64,000 nt of DNA from Brachionus rotundiformis (Eukaryota; Rotifera; Eurotatoria; Ploima; Brachionidae): NCBI GenBank assembly GCA_016802295.1, contig JAESIW010000138.1, positions 1,890,466-1,954,465 of the forward strand, read 5' to 3'. Shown piece by piece: positions 32,701 to 47,700 of the stretch. Position 1 is the first letter of the stretch; each line of letters starts with the position of its first letter. The notes beneath the pieces were generated by a model. That model worked only from the letters and a program-made list of their open reading frames with translations. It was not told where the DNA came from and ran no database searches. The position numbers and the translations under genes are program-made.

Positions 32701-35700
32701 AATATGTTTCCAATGCTTCTATTTGTCAAGTAGTTTTTCTTAAACGCTTCAAATTTTGTAAACATTGAAGCTTTTTCTGTTGCCAAATAAATCCATTAAT
32801 CTTAATTTAAGCCCAATTTGCTAAAGCTTCATATAAAAGCTAATCTCCAACTCCTCATTCATTCCAAAAATATAAATAGACCAATTTTTAGACCTGGCTT
32901 ATCACATAACTTGTGATACAACAATCATATCATACTCAAGATAAATATTAGCTCAGCATTAAAAACATTTTTTGAGATTTAATTAAAATTATTTTTATAT
33001 TGACGACCTTAAATAATTAGAAACCTTATCGATAAATTTTTTTAAAACAATACCATTCAGACTTTTAGGACACTCTTCAGATAAATGAATAAAAAATTAA
33101 AACTCTTATTCTATTAAAAGCTCGATTGAGTAAATAGGTACAAAAAAAGCCTTATCAATTTTAATTAGTTTATTTGGGTTGTTTCACCTGAAAATTTAAT
33201 AATATTTATTTAAACTTGATACTATTTATTGTTTTTTTAGTAATGCTTTTAGCGACTCATTTAAGATTTAAATTAATAATTGATTTTTTGATGAAATTGA
33301 TTAATTTTTTGAATCTGTTAATTTTAATGATACTTTTTTGGAAATTTATACTTAAATTAAAAATCTATTAACGCAATTGAAAAAATACTATTATTAGAAA
33401 GTAATAAGAAAACAATGCACAAAATTTATAATTTAGTCCTTGTTTGATTAAATAAAATTAATAAATAACTTTATAGTATTTTACATTTATAAAATATATC
33501 TTAAAATAAAAAAAAGTTAAATGTTTGTGAAATAAATACTAAATAGCTAGCTTTATTATTTTTAAATTAAAAATAAATAATCAATATTTGCTAGATATTT
33601 GTTCACTTAGTTTCAACATAAATTGTTTAATAAGGAAAAATCTTGACTTTAAAAATTTAATTGATTGTCAATTAATTGGTTTTAACTATTAAAGAGAAAT
33701 CTTAAACTTTCATTAAAGAGATAAATAAAAAATAAAAATGTTAAAAAATTTTAATTTTACTTTAATTTAATTGACTTTTTATTAAATAAAAAAATTGAAT
33801 CTTTAAGTCCGAAGATGACCAACTTCAAATTTCTATTCGTAAAATGGAGCCTGATCGCATGGAAGTTGGCAACAACTTGGAAGAGGCCCTTCGCTTGCTC
33901 AAACATCATCAAGAATTGATATCAAAATTTAATGTATTTATTAATTTGAAAATTTTAAAAATTAATTATTATTAAATAAATGTCTTATTAATAGTATAAA
34001 AAAACACAAATAACAGAAAGCATATGTAGACAATTATCTGTCTCAAATCTACAAACACTTTGGTCTGAGATAGATAAACAACTAGAATTGCGCCTAAAAT
34101 TACTTGAATTGTCTGCCAAATTTCACAAAAGTGCTCAAATATTTATTGAAAAAGTGAACCGAGCCAGTAAGCTATTCGAGGACGTATCAGATTCAGAAGT
34201 GTCCAACACAGACCTTGGCTACGCTCTAATCGAGCAGCATCAACGCTCAAAGAAAGAAATTCTAGAGTCTTCACTAAATACTTTCGAAATAGGCAAAGAA
34301 TTGCTGGCTATTTTGAAAGAAATGAGCCTTTACAGTCGTGGTGATACCAGTGGTAAGCACGCTACTTCTTCAGCTTGCTATTCGATAGAAAATCTACTCG
34401 AATTGCTTAATTCCAAGCGTTTGAAAATGGAAGAGCTATGGAAACAGCGCAAATTAAAACTCGAACAATGCATTCAAATATGCTATTTAAAAGAGGAAAT
34501 AAAGAAAACTTTGGAATGGATCCGGAATGAAGGCATGAAGCAATTGGATGATTCAAAGTTGGGAAATAATTACCAAGAAGCCATACAATTTCAGGAAAAC
34601 CATTTATCATTTGAGAAACAATACAAGAAAGTAATACATGACTCGGTAATGAAGTGTATCCGCACAGCGGACCAATTTATTCACACAGGACTCGAGCGCG
34701 CTGATGAAGCTCACTCCGAAGCGCATGTTTTACTTGAACAATGGGAAATATTTGCCCGCAAGCTTGACCAAAGACGCAAATTGTTGTCTATAGTTGTTTC
34801 TTTTTATAAGCAAACCGAACAGGCATCGGAGCGACTGATTCAAATTGAGAGAGAGATCAAGATTGAGCACGAGAAAATGCTTGGTTTGGATGAGAAAGAC
34901 ACTGAACCAGAAAGAAAGCAGAGTCCAGGCGCCGAATTTGCCCAGCGGCATGCTAGTTTGAGCTCTAAATTGGCTGAAATAACTGCCCCAGGACTCAGAG
35001 ATGGCAGAATTATATTAGAGAAATGCTCTACAGAAAATTCAGAAGCTAATCATGTGATCAAAAAAGTATACGAATTCACCGAACAGGTCAATGAGATTAA
35101 AAGCAAGTTGACCAACGAGTTCCAGAATAAAATAGAGCAGACTTTTGAGTCTGAACAAGAGTCTAAAAAAGTTACTGAATTCATGGAATTCGAGAGTAAA
35201 TATAATGATGTAAGTTAAGATAAAAATTTACCAGAAAAATAATTTTTATACTTTTTTTTTCTCTTAAAAGATGCTTTCCTGGATAAGCAATATTGGCGAA
35301 GCTTTTCTGACCCAGCACAGAGACATGGGTACAGACATAGTGTATGTCAGTGACTATGTTGATAATCATGAACAAATGGAAGTTGATTTAAAAGAAAATG
35401 AGAGAGAGTACCAACAAATAAAAGAAAAAGCGCTTGATTTGATCAATAAATGTGAAAGTGGTGAAGAAAAGACCAGATTTGGCAAAAATTTGGAACTTAT
35501 TGACCAAAAATGGAACAGACTTAAACTAACTGTTGAGCAAAGAATTTCTGTGGCTACAGATTACTTGGATTTTATAAAAATTGTCTCCAAGTTTAAAAAT
35601 TTATCCACTGATTTGAATGAATTGTTTAAAAATGTGAATGACCATTTAAGCCAAACAAGTCCGCGTGCTGACTCAATTTTCGAGCAGCACGTATTGGACA

Positions 35701-38700
35701 AGACTAGAATTGTTGAGCAATACTATGAAGAACTGCTCGAGAAAGGACGTCAATCGATTTTATCAATTAGAAAGGTAAAATTGACTAGTAATTTTTTTAT
35801 TATAGATAGAGGAATTTATTTTAATAAAATAGAAATTAAATGAAATTAATATTTAAATTTTAATTTTAATTAATAATGTTTTTTATTTATTCAAAGTCTG
35901 ATAATGAAATTTTGAAACTAAACTCGAACCATATGGTCAGTGATATTGAGCTAATAATGAACGATGCCACAAACCAAATTGAGAACATACGCTCTCATTT
36001 GGACATATGGAGAGAGAAAATGTCTAGTCAAAAGCGTTTTAAAGAAGAATGGCAAGAGTTTTTGATCACAGCTCGCCAATTGATCAAGAAAACAATTCTT
36101 GTGGAGGAAAACTTTTTTCCCAAAGTCACTGGCGAATTTGGCAATACAATAGAAATGGCTCAAATGTATCAAAAAAATTTAGATGAATTCATGCCCACTG
36201 TAAAACAAATATCAATTGACATAGAGGACTGCATTACCAAAGCGGAAATATTGTCTCTCAATGGCGATACTCAAGGCCAAAAAGACATGATTGTAAATGA
36301 ATTGACCAAGATAAGACAACGATTTTTGGCCAGAATAAATGAGTATAAGATTCTATTACAAATGGCTATTCAATTTTTCCAAAATTATCACAAACTGGAA
36401 GAAATAATTAGCGAATCTGAGCAAAAATGTTCAAAAAGTGATTTGCCAAATGACATAAATACTGCTGAAAATATGCTCAAGCAACATGTGCTCGAAAGGG
36501 AACAAGTTATCAAGCTACTAAATTTCACGTCTGGTGAAGGCGATGAAATTGTTTACAGAGTTAGGAGACAAGGGGTCGAGGCGGACACTAGTGATACAGT
36601 TCGAAGGCTGCTGACCAGAACTGAGGAGCATAAGCGCTCGTGGGAACGCGCTTGGGAAGAAAAGCAACGAGCTTTGAAGAAAAAGCTCGAGTTGTGCCAA
36701 GTAATGATAGAAAAGAACCAGATAGTTCGTGATTTGGACATGATGCTTAACGAAATAGACCGCAAACGTTCCTCCATTGGACACAGCTACGAGCTAGTTC
36801 AAAGGGATTTAAAAAATTTTCACCAATTTACTGAAAATATGAATGTAATTAGTTTATTAATCAATTAAATTAAATATTTGTAAAAAATATTTTCCTATTT
36901 AGATATGCTCGGAGAATATTTCCAAATGGAAAAAAATAGTGGTAAGCATGCTTGAGAATTTGAGTATAAACAATTTGGATGGCTCGCAAGAAAAAGAGCT
37001 TAATTCCAGTTTGCGTGAAGTGGATAAAAAATGGTCATCTCTAAACCAGTCTTTGAAAGACTACCACAATTTTTTACTTCAAGCGAACGAATTTTACAAG
37101 ATGCATGAAGACTTGGAAATTTGGACACAACAAAAAATCCAAGTGGTCAATAGGCTGGTGGTGACCAAAACTGAACTAAGCGATTTGAAACAAATCGAGT
37201 TCGTGTTGGACCAAATAAACCAAAATATAAATGAGTTAAAAGAGTATTATGAGTCTAAGGTTAAGTATTTGACTAAATTGGCAGTAGATATTTATGGTGA
37301 TCTTGACGGACCAAGCAGAGTTAGACATGTGGTGACCAAAAATGTTGATTTAATGAACAATTTGGTCCAATTAAAAGAGGATGTGGAGAATATTAGAGAT
37401 AAAAATAGTCAAAAAATTAAGACCAGTCAAATATATCACGAGTCAAGTGTTATAGATGATCAAATGGCGCCTAATTTTACCAAAAAGCTCGAAAGTGCAG
37501 TGGTAATGAATGGCTCTGAGCATTTATTTGAGTGTGTGGCCGAAGGAACTGGTCCTTTTGAAGTAAGCTGGTTTAGAAATGGCACTGAAATAGAAAATGG
37601 ACAAGATTTTAGTTTGACATGCAGTGGATGCAATTTGGGTCTGTTGATTAGGAGAGCCACACTGGACGATAATGCGCTGTTTTCGTGCCGAATTGTGAAT
37701 GACATGGGCATGGCAGAAACAAGTGCGTTTCTTAAAGTAAAAGAGCCCACAAAGGCCAAAGGCAGTGCACCTCTAGTGGTCACTCCACTGGAATCGGTTC
37801 AACTAAACGCTGAGTCAAACTATACTCTAGAGTGTATAATTTCGGGAGAGCCAGAACCCGAAGTCATTTGGTTAAAGGATGATGTTGTTTTAGATTCTTT
37901 ACCTGATTCAGTTAAATCTAGCTTTAAAACAAGCAAGTTCATGAATGTGAGGCAATTGACCATTAGCAATGCCAATCCGGACTTGCATAACGGAAGTTAT
38001 ACATGCATAGCTAGAAATCAGTACGGCGAAGCCAATTGTAGCTGCGCAATTTTAGTCAGGAGTAAGTCTACAAATAAATTCTTATTCCATGGTAAATTTT
38101 TGTTTAATTTAAGGACCGGTTGTTCGAACTATTCCAGTCGATTCAAATCGAGCTCCTGTAATAGAACAACCTTTACTACCTCAGTACACAGTACAGGAGG
38201 GAAAGCCGATTAGCATGAACTGCCGATATTCGGCTTTTCCAAGAGTTGATGTCATTTGGCTGAGAGATAATCAGCCTATTGATCTTAATTTGATGGGTTT
38301 AAGCAAGGACTTTAAGATTGTGATTGATGTAGATTCGACCACCCTTGAGATAAGCGAGGCTTATCCGGATGATTCGGGACAATATTCTGTTGTTATTAGA
38401 AACAACATGGGCCAAGCTCGGTCCAGCACTCAGCTTTTTGTCAAAGAGAACTCGGAGGAAATTGAGCAAAATCTGCAGGACAAAATTCCCAATGTTCTCA
38501 GACATCTGAAAAATGTCGAAACCAAACAGGACACACAAGTCAAATTGGAATTGTTTGCTATTGGTCAGCCTCAGCCTAATGTAAGCTAAAAATTGTTTTT
38601 AATTCTGGTCAAATTTTAAATAAATCTATAATCTTTGTTTCTTATGTTCCAGACGTGTTAGGATTTGTTAGTCCGTGGCTCATAACCAAAATAATTAAAT

Positions 38701-41700
38701 TAAATTGTTTTGTAATTATTTATTAATAAATGGTCACTTCTAGTCCAACAAATAATAAAGAAAATATAACAAATACATACAGATTTTTTGGTTAAGTTAT
38801 TTTGAAAGGACGGAAGTATTTGGAGAGTATTTATAATAAGCCGTTTAATAGCACAATTTACTCAAAATTAGAAGATATGTAAGAATTAATCATAAAGATA
38901 TGAAAAATGATTGTTATAATTGTTTAATCTTTTGCATTATCGAAATTTCTAAACTTTTGAACCAATTTTTTTTTTAATTTTTATAGAAAGTTTTTTGATT
39001 ATAAATATTTAAAAGTTAATTTTAATTTTACGCCGAGTGTGACATATCAGATTGTAGAGAAAAAAAAATTCTCCAAATTAGTGTTTTCATTTTTTTACTT
39101 TAGTACTCAATTTTTCGTCAAATTCAATTAAAAATCAATTTTGATAAATGATATAATTAATTTCTAAACTTTTGGGAGTTTTGAAGTTGGTTTCAATTCG
39201 ATCATTTCAATTGAGAAAAACTTGAATAACTATTTTACAGAAAGAGATAATTTAGTTCTATAATATGCTCAATTATAAGCAAATTTTCTTAATTCAGTAA
39301 AATAAGTCTGCAAAATACTCTGCAATTTTATGCATTTTGTACGCCATTAAAAAGTATTCAAATTGATTGTGCACTTACATTGCAGAGTTTTTGCAGACAT
39401 TGCAGAGTTTCTGATTAAGCAAAGTTGCTTAAACATTAAGCATTTTACAGAACTAAATTATTTCTTATAGTAAAAAAGTTATTCAAATTTTTCTGAATTG
39501 AAACGATCGTATTGAAATGAACTTCACAGCCCCTTTTGCAACATACTGTATAATAAGTAACTGGTCCAATTTCTATTTAACTGAGATCATAGCCATTTAA
39601 GTTGACTGGAGTGAGTGTTTTAACTATTTAGATAAGTACAGCAAGATTATGTATTTATATCATCTATCATTTAAAATTTTAAAATTTAATAATTAATTTA
39701 TTTTGTTGAGTTAAAAATTTTTTTTTTGGCAAATAGATTAAATGGTTTAAAAACGACATGGAAATAATTGAAACAGAACGTATTCGTTGGCAACAAGATG
39801 ACAACAAATACTGTCTGGTGATTGATCAGTGCAGTTCAATTGACTCAGGAGAGTACAAAGCGGTTTTAAGCAATACTTATGGCCAGACTCAGTCTCAATG
39901 TAGATTGAATGTCCTAGCTAATGAGATAGAAAACAAGCCCGTATTTGTAGAAGTACTAAAGGACGTGAGTGTACAAGAGGGCCATGATGTATGCTTTAAA
40001 TGCAAAGTAACCGGTTTTCCACAACCGGTGCTAAGATGGTTCAGAAACGGTATTGAACTGGATGAATCATCTGACAGGGTCAAGGTAGGAATATAGGTGT
40101 TAAGTGACTAGATTTTAGTGTTTAGATTTATAGAGCTAGATAATTTTTAGATGGAACGTAATAGATGGTTTGATTTAATTTTTTTTTGTCAATGGCAATT
40201 TTTTGTTTACACAGGCTTACTCAGGACCTGGTCTACTGTCCTGAGCTAGGCTGTACAATTAAGTAGACCCATAAATGAGCATGAGCAGCCAAGCGAATGC
40301 GCACTTTAGAAGTTCAAGCGGTAGCTAGCTTGGACTATGCGTTCGATGTACCAATCTAACATGTCCACTGAACCAACTAACTTTTTTTTAATTTTTAACT
40401 TTTAGATGGCTAGACAGGGCGATGATTATTACCTTGTCGTAACCGAAAGTATATCTGAAGATTCAGGTATTATACAAGCCCAAGCAGCAAACTCATTTGG
40501 AGAGACGAGCTCGTACGGACGCTTGACTGTGTCCCAATCAAAGCAGCCGACCGAGACCGAATCTCATAACATATGTGTAACACAAACCAAATCGTCAGGC
40601 CATCCGCCTGAGTTCAAAAAGCTATTCTATAACAAACAGGTGCGCATTGGAGAGGACTTGCGCATCGAGGCCATCATATCTGGCTCGCCAAAGCCCAAAG
40701 TTAAATGGCTATTCAATGATCAAACACCCCAAATTGACAACTGCAGATGCATAATGGCCGGCGATTCATACTCGTTTGTCATCGAGAATTTTCAAGAGAA
40801 AAATCTCGGCTGTTATTCCATAACGGCCGAGAATCAGTACGGCAAAGCCACATGTTCGGCTGAAATTTTGTTCGAAGGAGAGGAGTTCACAGAGATTAGG
40901 AGCGGTGGCCGTTCGGCTTTGTACACTGAGGAAGAGTTCAGAACAAGAACAACTAACGATCAAGAGCTTCGGTCCAAAACAACCGAGTGTAAGTACACCG
41001 AGACAATGCCCGAGACCCGGGAGACCGGTAGTCAAATAGACATAGTCGATGCATGGACTCGACCTGGCAAGATACAAATGCAACGACACTATGAGTATAA
41101 CGAATCGGCACCATACGTTATTAACTCCCATTCGGCCTATTCATCTTCATTCAGTCAAAAATCTAATCTAGTCGACTATTCGACTACATTGATCAAAGAC
41201 GTGACGCCTCACTATGAACCTATTGAGTTAATTATCAACAGAGATCAGTCCATGTACGGATCAGGTCTTCATTCAAGCTCTAGCACTTATGTGCGTGAGA
41301 TAAACGATTCAAAGCACTTCGAACCAATTAATTTGATATTTCAAAAGCCTTACAACAGATCGGGCAGCTTACCTCCATTGTACACACGCCAAATTCATTA
41401 TGGATACACAGACACTGATGATGAGTACTATGTGGACCGTGGAATGGACAGCAAAATGACTTATTACAAAGAAATAGAGAAAAGACACTCTAGACCGTCG
41501 TTTAAGCCAGTCGAGTTGATTTTGGACGCTTCTTCGTTCACTAGTGAACACTCTGGTAAGCGATATAGGCGTGATGTTAGTCTGCCTTCTAAACGAATTA
41601 GTCGTTCTAGTCATGCTAATGCTAGTAGTAGAAAAAAAATAGTTAATAATTCATCATTTATATATGATGATTGTGTTAATGATTATGATTCAACTTCTAG

Positions 41701-44700
41701 TGATTTTATTTCAGATAGGGACTCGCGTGACTCACGATATGTTAAGTATTCATATCAATCAGGAGGTTCAAGAGGATACCAATATGATGATGAAATTGTA
41801 CGAGAGATCAAAGTAGAGCAAAAATTACCAAGCATGGAGATGACCATTGATCTGAAAACACCGCCCAAAATCGATCGTCAAATCAAAAATGTCTCTGTTT
41901 ATGAAGGGCAAACAGCTAAACTTGAATGTATCCTAAATGGTTAGTATTTGGGTGAAATTCCGTTTAAAATTGTTTCATGAAACTAAGTATTCTCTTGATG
42001 TTATCTGAAAACCTCGAAAGATAGATAGATATCTGAAAGCTAGGATCATCACCGAACTACTTCTTAATCCTAAATAAAAAATACCAATTTTTTTTTGCTA
42101 AAATCAAAAAAGTTATGACATAAAAGACAATCAATACTATCTCAAAAGATAAGCTTTGTCACTGTAGAAGAAATTAAAAAAAAAGAAGAAAAACAACAAC
42201 AGATAGATTTTTCTTTTAAGAAAATCACTACTATTGTTATTATAAAAATAATAAATAAAATTTAAACTTTTATCTATTAAAATATATAGATTTAGATAAT
42301 TAATTTTGAGTCTTAGATCAATTAATTAACTTCTTTATTTTTAATTTCACTAAATAAGTCAACTAGTGTTATGAATTGTCTAGAGTGTTGTGCAAGAAAT
42401 AAAACTGATCGAGTGCTTGACACACTAAAGATAAGCTTTGTCACTGTAGAAAAAAATAAATAAAAGAATAAGAGTATAGATGTTTCTTATAAGACAATCA
42501 TATTAATTTAGATATATCTATGTGATAACTTAAAATAAAAATATATAAATACACTAAACCATCTTCCAATTTAGATGAGAACATACATTAGATCTTCCAA
42601 ATTAAATAATAAATATTACAAATAAAATTTTGATCTTATCTTTTAGCAAAACCAACACCGAGTGTGAAATGGTACCGTGAAGGAATAGAATTAGAAGAGA
42701 ATCAAAATGTATCTGCATCATACGATCAAAATAGTGGTCTGGCCACTTTAGTAATTCGTCACGTAACTTACCAAGATTCGGCCAAATATACATGTGTTGC
42801 TAGGAACGCTCTTGGCTCATGTTCTACTAGTGCCATGCTCTACGTTAAAGGTTAAATTTACTTTAAGCTTGAACTAGCATGTTTTTGAATGTGTGTGACT
42901 TTTTAAACCCTCTTATTCCATGCTTAAACGAGTTTAAAAATTTTATAGGCCCGCATGGCTTAAAATCACCAAAATCTGAGACTAGGCATACACAACAAGA
43001 TGCTCTTACGGATACATTTTACACTAGTCAACTTAATAAATCATGCCGTACTTCAACTATGCTGGTACCGGATCAGGGAAATGTACCATCTTTGACCCCT
43101 GTACATAATCAAAAATCAATGCATTCATATCAGAGCATTACACCAAAAAAATCTCACTTATCCACTATATCACCCAAAAATTTGAGATCAAAATCAAACG
43201 AGGAGGCTGTACCCCATAGACAAGAATCTATTAAGAATCTTAGTCGAAATTTTGAAAATCAAGCTCAACCAACGCACAATTCAAGCTATTCATTCACCAA
43301 AAGCACTACTCATACTGTCTACAATACAACGCCACACTGGCACAAAGAAGACTCTAAGCCCATAGTCGAAGAGCCTGTGACACCTGATCCGGTCAAGAAC
43401 AAGCATCATCGTATTGAAGACTACAACCCAAATGACGAGATGCAAAGTGAGCCTAGACTTTTAAAACGATTGCCATATTTGCTTAAAAAAAAAGAGGGCC
43501 AACCAGTCAAGCTAGAAATTGAAGTTAGTGGCGTACCAGAGCCCAATGTTGAATGGTACAAAGACAACAACATAATAACTAATACACCTGACACTCGATT
43601 GACTCATAATCAAGGCCAACATACCCTTATTATACCTGAATCCTTTTGCGAAGATTCCGGTCTTTACAAAGCTTTAATTACCTCACCTATATCAAATTCT
43701 CACCTTGAAACTGCTTGCCAATTAGTGGTCGAAGGTAAAACCCCATTTTTTTTTCAAACCGAGTTGCTATTCTACTTTAAACTGAATTTAATAAAATTTT
43801 TTCCAATATTTTTTTTAATTAATAATTTATTTAATGTGTATAGGTCATCAAATGAGTCCTCCTAGATCCCATAGTGATAGTCCTATGCGTAGACGCTATC
43901 AAGTCGAGCACGAAGAAGTGACAATACAACGACAAATGCCGATACAAGTGGAAAAACCAAGGATGGAGAGTGTGCGCCAAGTGCCCAGAAATTATTTGTC
44001 CCAGACCGAGGTCAAGCCTCAACAAGATATGGTTAAGATGCTTCCGGCATCAGAGCCAAGAAAAAGCAGCTCATCGAAGCCGATCACAATTCAGCCAGTC
44101 CAAAAGCCCCATTTTAAAAAGCATCTACAAAATACAACAGCTCAACAGGGTCATCCAGCTGTCCTCAACTGTGTCATTCAATCAACTCCTGATATTGACA
44201 TTAAATGGTACAACAATGGACACTTGATTCAGCCATCTACTGATATCACAATCAGCTTTGATCCGGACACTGGAGATTGCACTCTAAAAATAGTCGAGGT
44301 ATATCCTGAAGACAGTGGCCAGTACACAGTAGTGGTGACAAATCCGGCTGGCACTGAGTCAAGCACATGCTGGCTAATTGTTAATGAGCCAAGTCCGCAG
44401 CGAAATGAAATCACTCAACCAATAGAGCCAGTCAGAAAATCTGTCTCAACTAGACCAAGTGATAGTAGGTCGGCTCCTTTAAATCTCGGACCCATAAAAT
44501 CAAGCCGAGTTGAACCATCCGAACCTAAACCAGTCGAAATAGTCCGAGCCTATCAAAAGTACCCGGATACTGGTATACCCAAAGTAATTGAACATTTAAG
44601 GGATTTAAATTTGATCGAAGGCGGCCAGGCCTATTTTGAATGCCGTTTTGATGGTCATCCTCTTAAAATTCAATGGTACAAAGGCGATAGGGAAATAACT

Positions 44701-47700
44701 AATCAATTTAGACACAAAATGAGCTTTGATGATAAAACAGGCACTGCCAGGCTTTTTATCAACACATTGCTGGAAGATGATGCCGATGTGTACATTTGTC
44801 GAGCTTATAATGATCTAGGCGAAGCATTCACTAAAGCAAGTCTAGTTCCTTTGGAAAAGCCTGCTGAAAGACCAAGACAGTCATTTGCACAAGATGAGGT
44901 TTTTGACAAACCACAACAAGTCGAGCTTAACACTCCACAACCAGCTAAAATTATTCGTGGACTTAAGCCCGAACATGTCAAAGAAAACGATTGCATTGTG
45001 CTTAAAGCTTTGATCGCTGGAAACCCACTACCATCAGTAATAGTTAAGGAAAAATTTTTTGTTAAGATAATTTAAATGTATTATTTAGATTTCATGGTAT
45101 AAAAATAATGCACCATTGGTAATGTCAGCCAGACATTCAACTCATTTTGATGAAATGAAAAAGCTGTGCTCGCTTAAGATTAAGGACGCTAAGCCAGATG
45201 ATGCTGGTGTGTACACATTAGTTGTCCAAAACGCCTACGGATCTGATCAAACATCAGGCCAGGTTTCGTTGGCTGGACCAGAAGAAAATGCTAGGCGTCC
45301 ATCATCTGTACCAAGCACTCCAATAGCTCAGCCCATGCCACAAAAACCTGAACAAAAGCCAGAAGAATTTAGAGCGCCTAAAATCATTAAGAAAATGCAA
45401 CCAGAGACTACAGTGAATGAAGACCAAGCGATCGTGCTTAGCTGCATGATCGAACCTGGCAATCCACTGGCAAATATTGTTTTCTTGAAAAACGATCAGC
45501 CCTTGAACGCCTCGAGTCGAATCAAGACTAGTTTTAATGCTAGTAATGGCGTAGCTTCGATTAGAATCGAAGATGCCAATGTATATGACTCTGGCACGTT
45601 TAAAATAAGGGCAGAGAATTTTGCAGGCAAGGCCGAAACAGGCGGCGTTGTTTATGTTAATAAATCAGCTGGTATTGACACAAGACCAGTTGTTGATCCT
45701 GATGCATTTAGATATTTACCTCAGCCTGTCTACAAACCAGTTGAACCAGCGCAACCAAAGCCTACGCAGCCAAGCCAGCCTGTTCAAAGACCTAGCTTTG
45801 TCGATCAACCGACTGAGCCTATGGTGCCACCTAGTTTTGTGGTCGGTCTACCTGCTAATTCTAAACTACATGAAGGAGAAACTATTAAGCTTAACTGTCA
45901 AGTAGAGGGAAACCCTAAGCCATCTGTGAGTAGAGAATTTTTTTCTTAATTTGCCTTGACTATTACACACATATCACGAAATAGACAAGGGATAACTAGT
46001 GGTTTTTTAAATTTATTTATAAGTGCAAAACAAACTTAACATTCGTATTATCTAAAATAAACAGTTTTCCAAAATCAAGAAACGCTTTTAGCTTACAGAA
46101 TTAATTTCAGATTTTACTCTTTTCATACAATTTAGTGTCATAAGTTGTTTGGAATAAATTTTTATTGATACAATGCGATTATATCATTTAATAAACTTTA
46201 GTTTTACTTTTTATTAAATATTCTTGCTTTGCTTGTATTTAAACGAGGCAGTTACAAACTTCTTCACGAACAGAACCGTAAGTTAATGTAATGCGATGCA
46301 GCGACCAGAAGCGTAACTAACACCAACACATTTAAAAACAGAATTGATAATCAACTGAATTTCTACTACATAAGACAAAATCCACCAAAATCACTTTACA
46401 CACACTATAAGCACATGAAAAATTTACAGCTAAAAATCATTATTATGAATTTTAACTAAGAATCTAAATAAAAAATAGTCGAAGGCTGTTATAGCGGGAC
46501 GTTTACTGGTGTCTTCGCTTGAAGATCCTCTCTCCCACAGCAATTTATACTACTACTACTACTACTATTTCTACTACTAAAATTAACTTTTAACCATGTT
46601 TGAATCTTGTTATCTTAACTTAACATATAATTTTTTAGTTAAACAGTTATCTAATAACAAAATAATAAACAGATAAGTTACATTAAATTCGTTGAAATGA
46701 TATGTGTCCTTGCTGAATTGTTTTCTAACAATTAAATTCTGTAATTAAATGATATTCTTCTAGATCAATTGGCTGAAAGATGGAAAAAGCTTGCCAACTA
46801 GTTTGAGATTTAACACAAATTATGTGGTACCTACTGGTATTGCTACATTGACAGTTACTGGAGCGCTGTTGACTGATTGTGGCAATTACACAGCTGTTGC
46901 CGAGAACCCTGCAGGCAAGGCTTATACCACAAGTCAAGTTTTTATCAAAGAATCATCTGGAGTGGACACAAATCCGATCACAAACCCAGACGCATTCAAA
47001 TACTTAAACCGAGGTCAGCCTGCAAAATACGAGTCAGCTGAAGACTCTCAGACAGACGATGATGTACCGCTGAATAGAGCAAAACCACCAAAAGTAATTC
47101 ACCATTTGCAGAACATAAAAGAATTAGAAGGCGAGCCAGTGGCCATGGCGTGCAAGATAGATGGTTTTCCAAAGCCGACCTTGACATGGCTCAAGGACGG
47201 TCAACCTTTGGCAGCATCTACTAGATTTACCACAACATATGACATTAACACTGGCGTAGCTAGGCTTAAAATAAGTGATTCAATACTGCAAGACTCGGGT
47301 CTTTACACAGTAGTAGCCGAAAACAAAGCCGGCTCGGACAGAACTAATGGAAGATTGGAAATCGAAAAAGAGTCCGGCATAGACAATAAGCCAATAGTAG
47401 ATCCACAAGCTTTTGCCTATTTGAACAAACCACAAGCACCAGTTCAAGCAAATGTTGATGAGAACGGCGAACCATTTTCACCAGCTCGCGTAGTCGTTCC
47501 ATTGTCCAACATTCACTCAGTCGAAGGCAAACCAGTTAGACTGGCATGCCGAGTTGAAGGCAATCCAATACCAAATGTAGTCTGGTACAAAAATGGCATC
47601 ACTTTGCCGGCATCAACTCGTCTCAATCCATTGTTTGATGTTAAAACACAAGTGGCCAGTTTGAAAATAAACGATGCTCAGACAAACGACTCGGGTGTCT

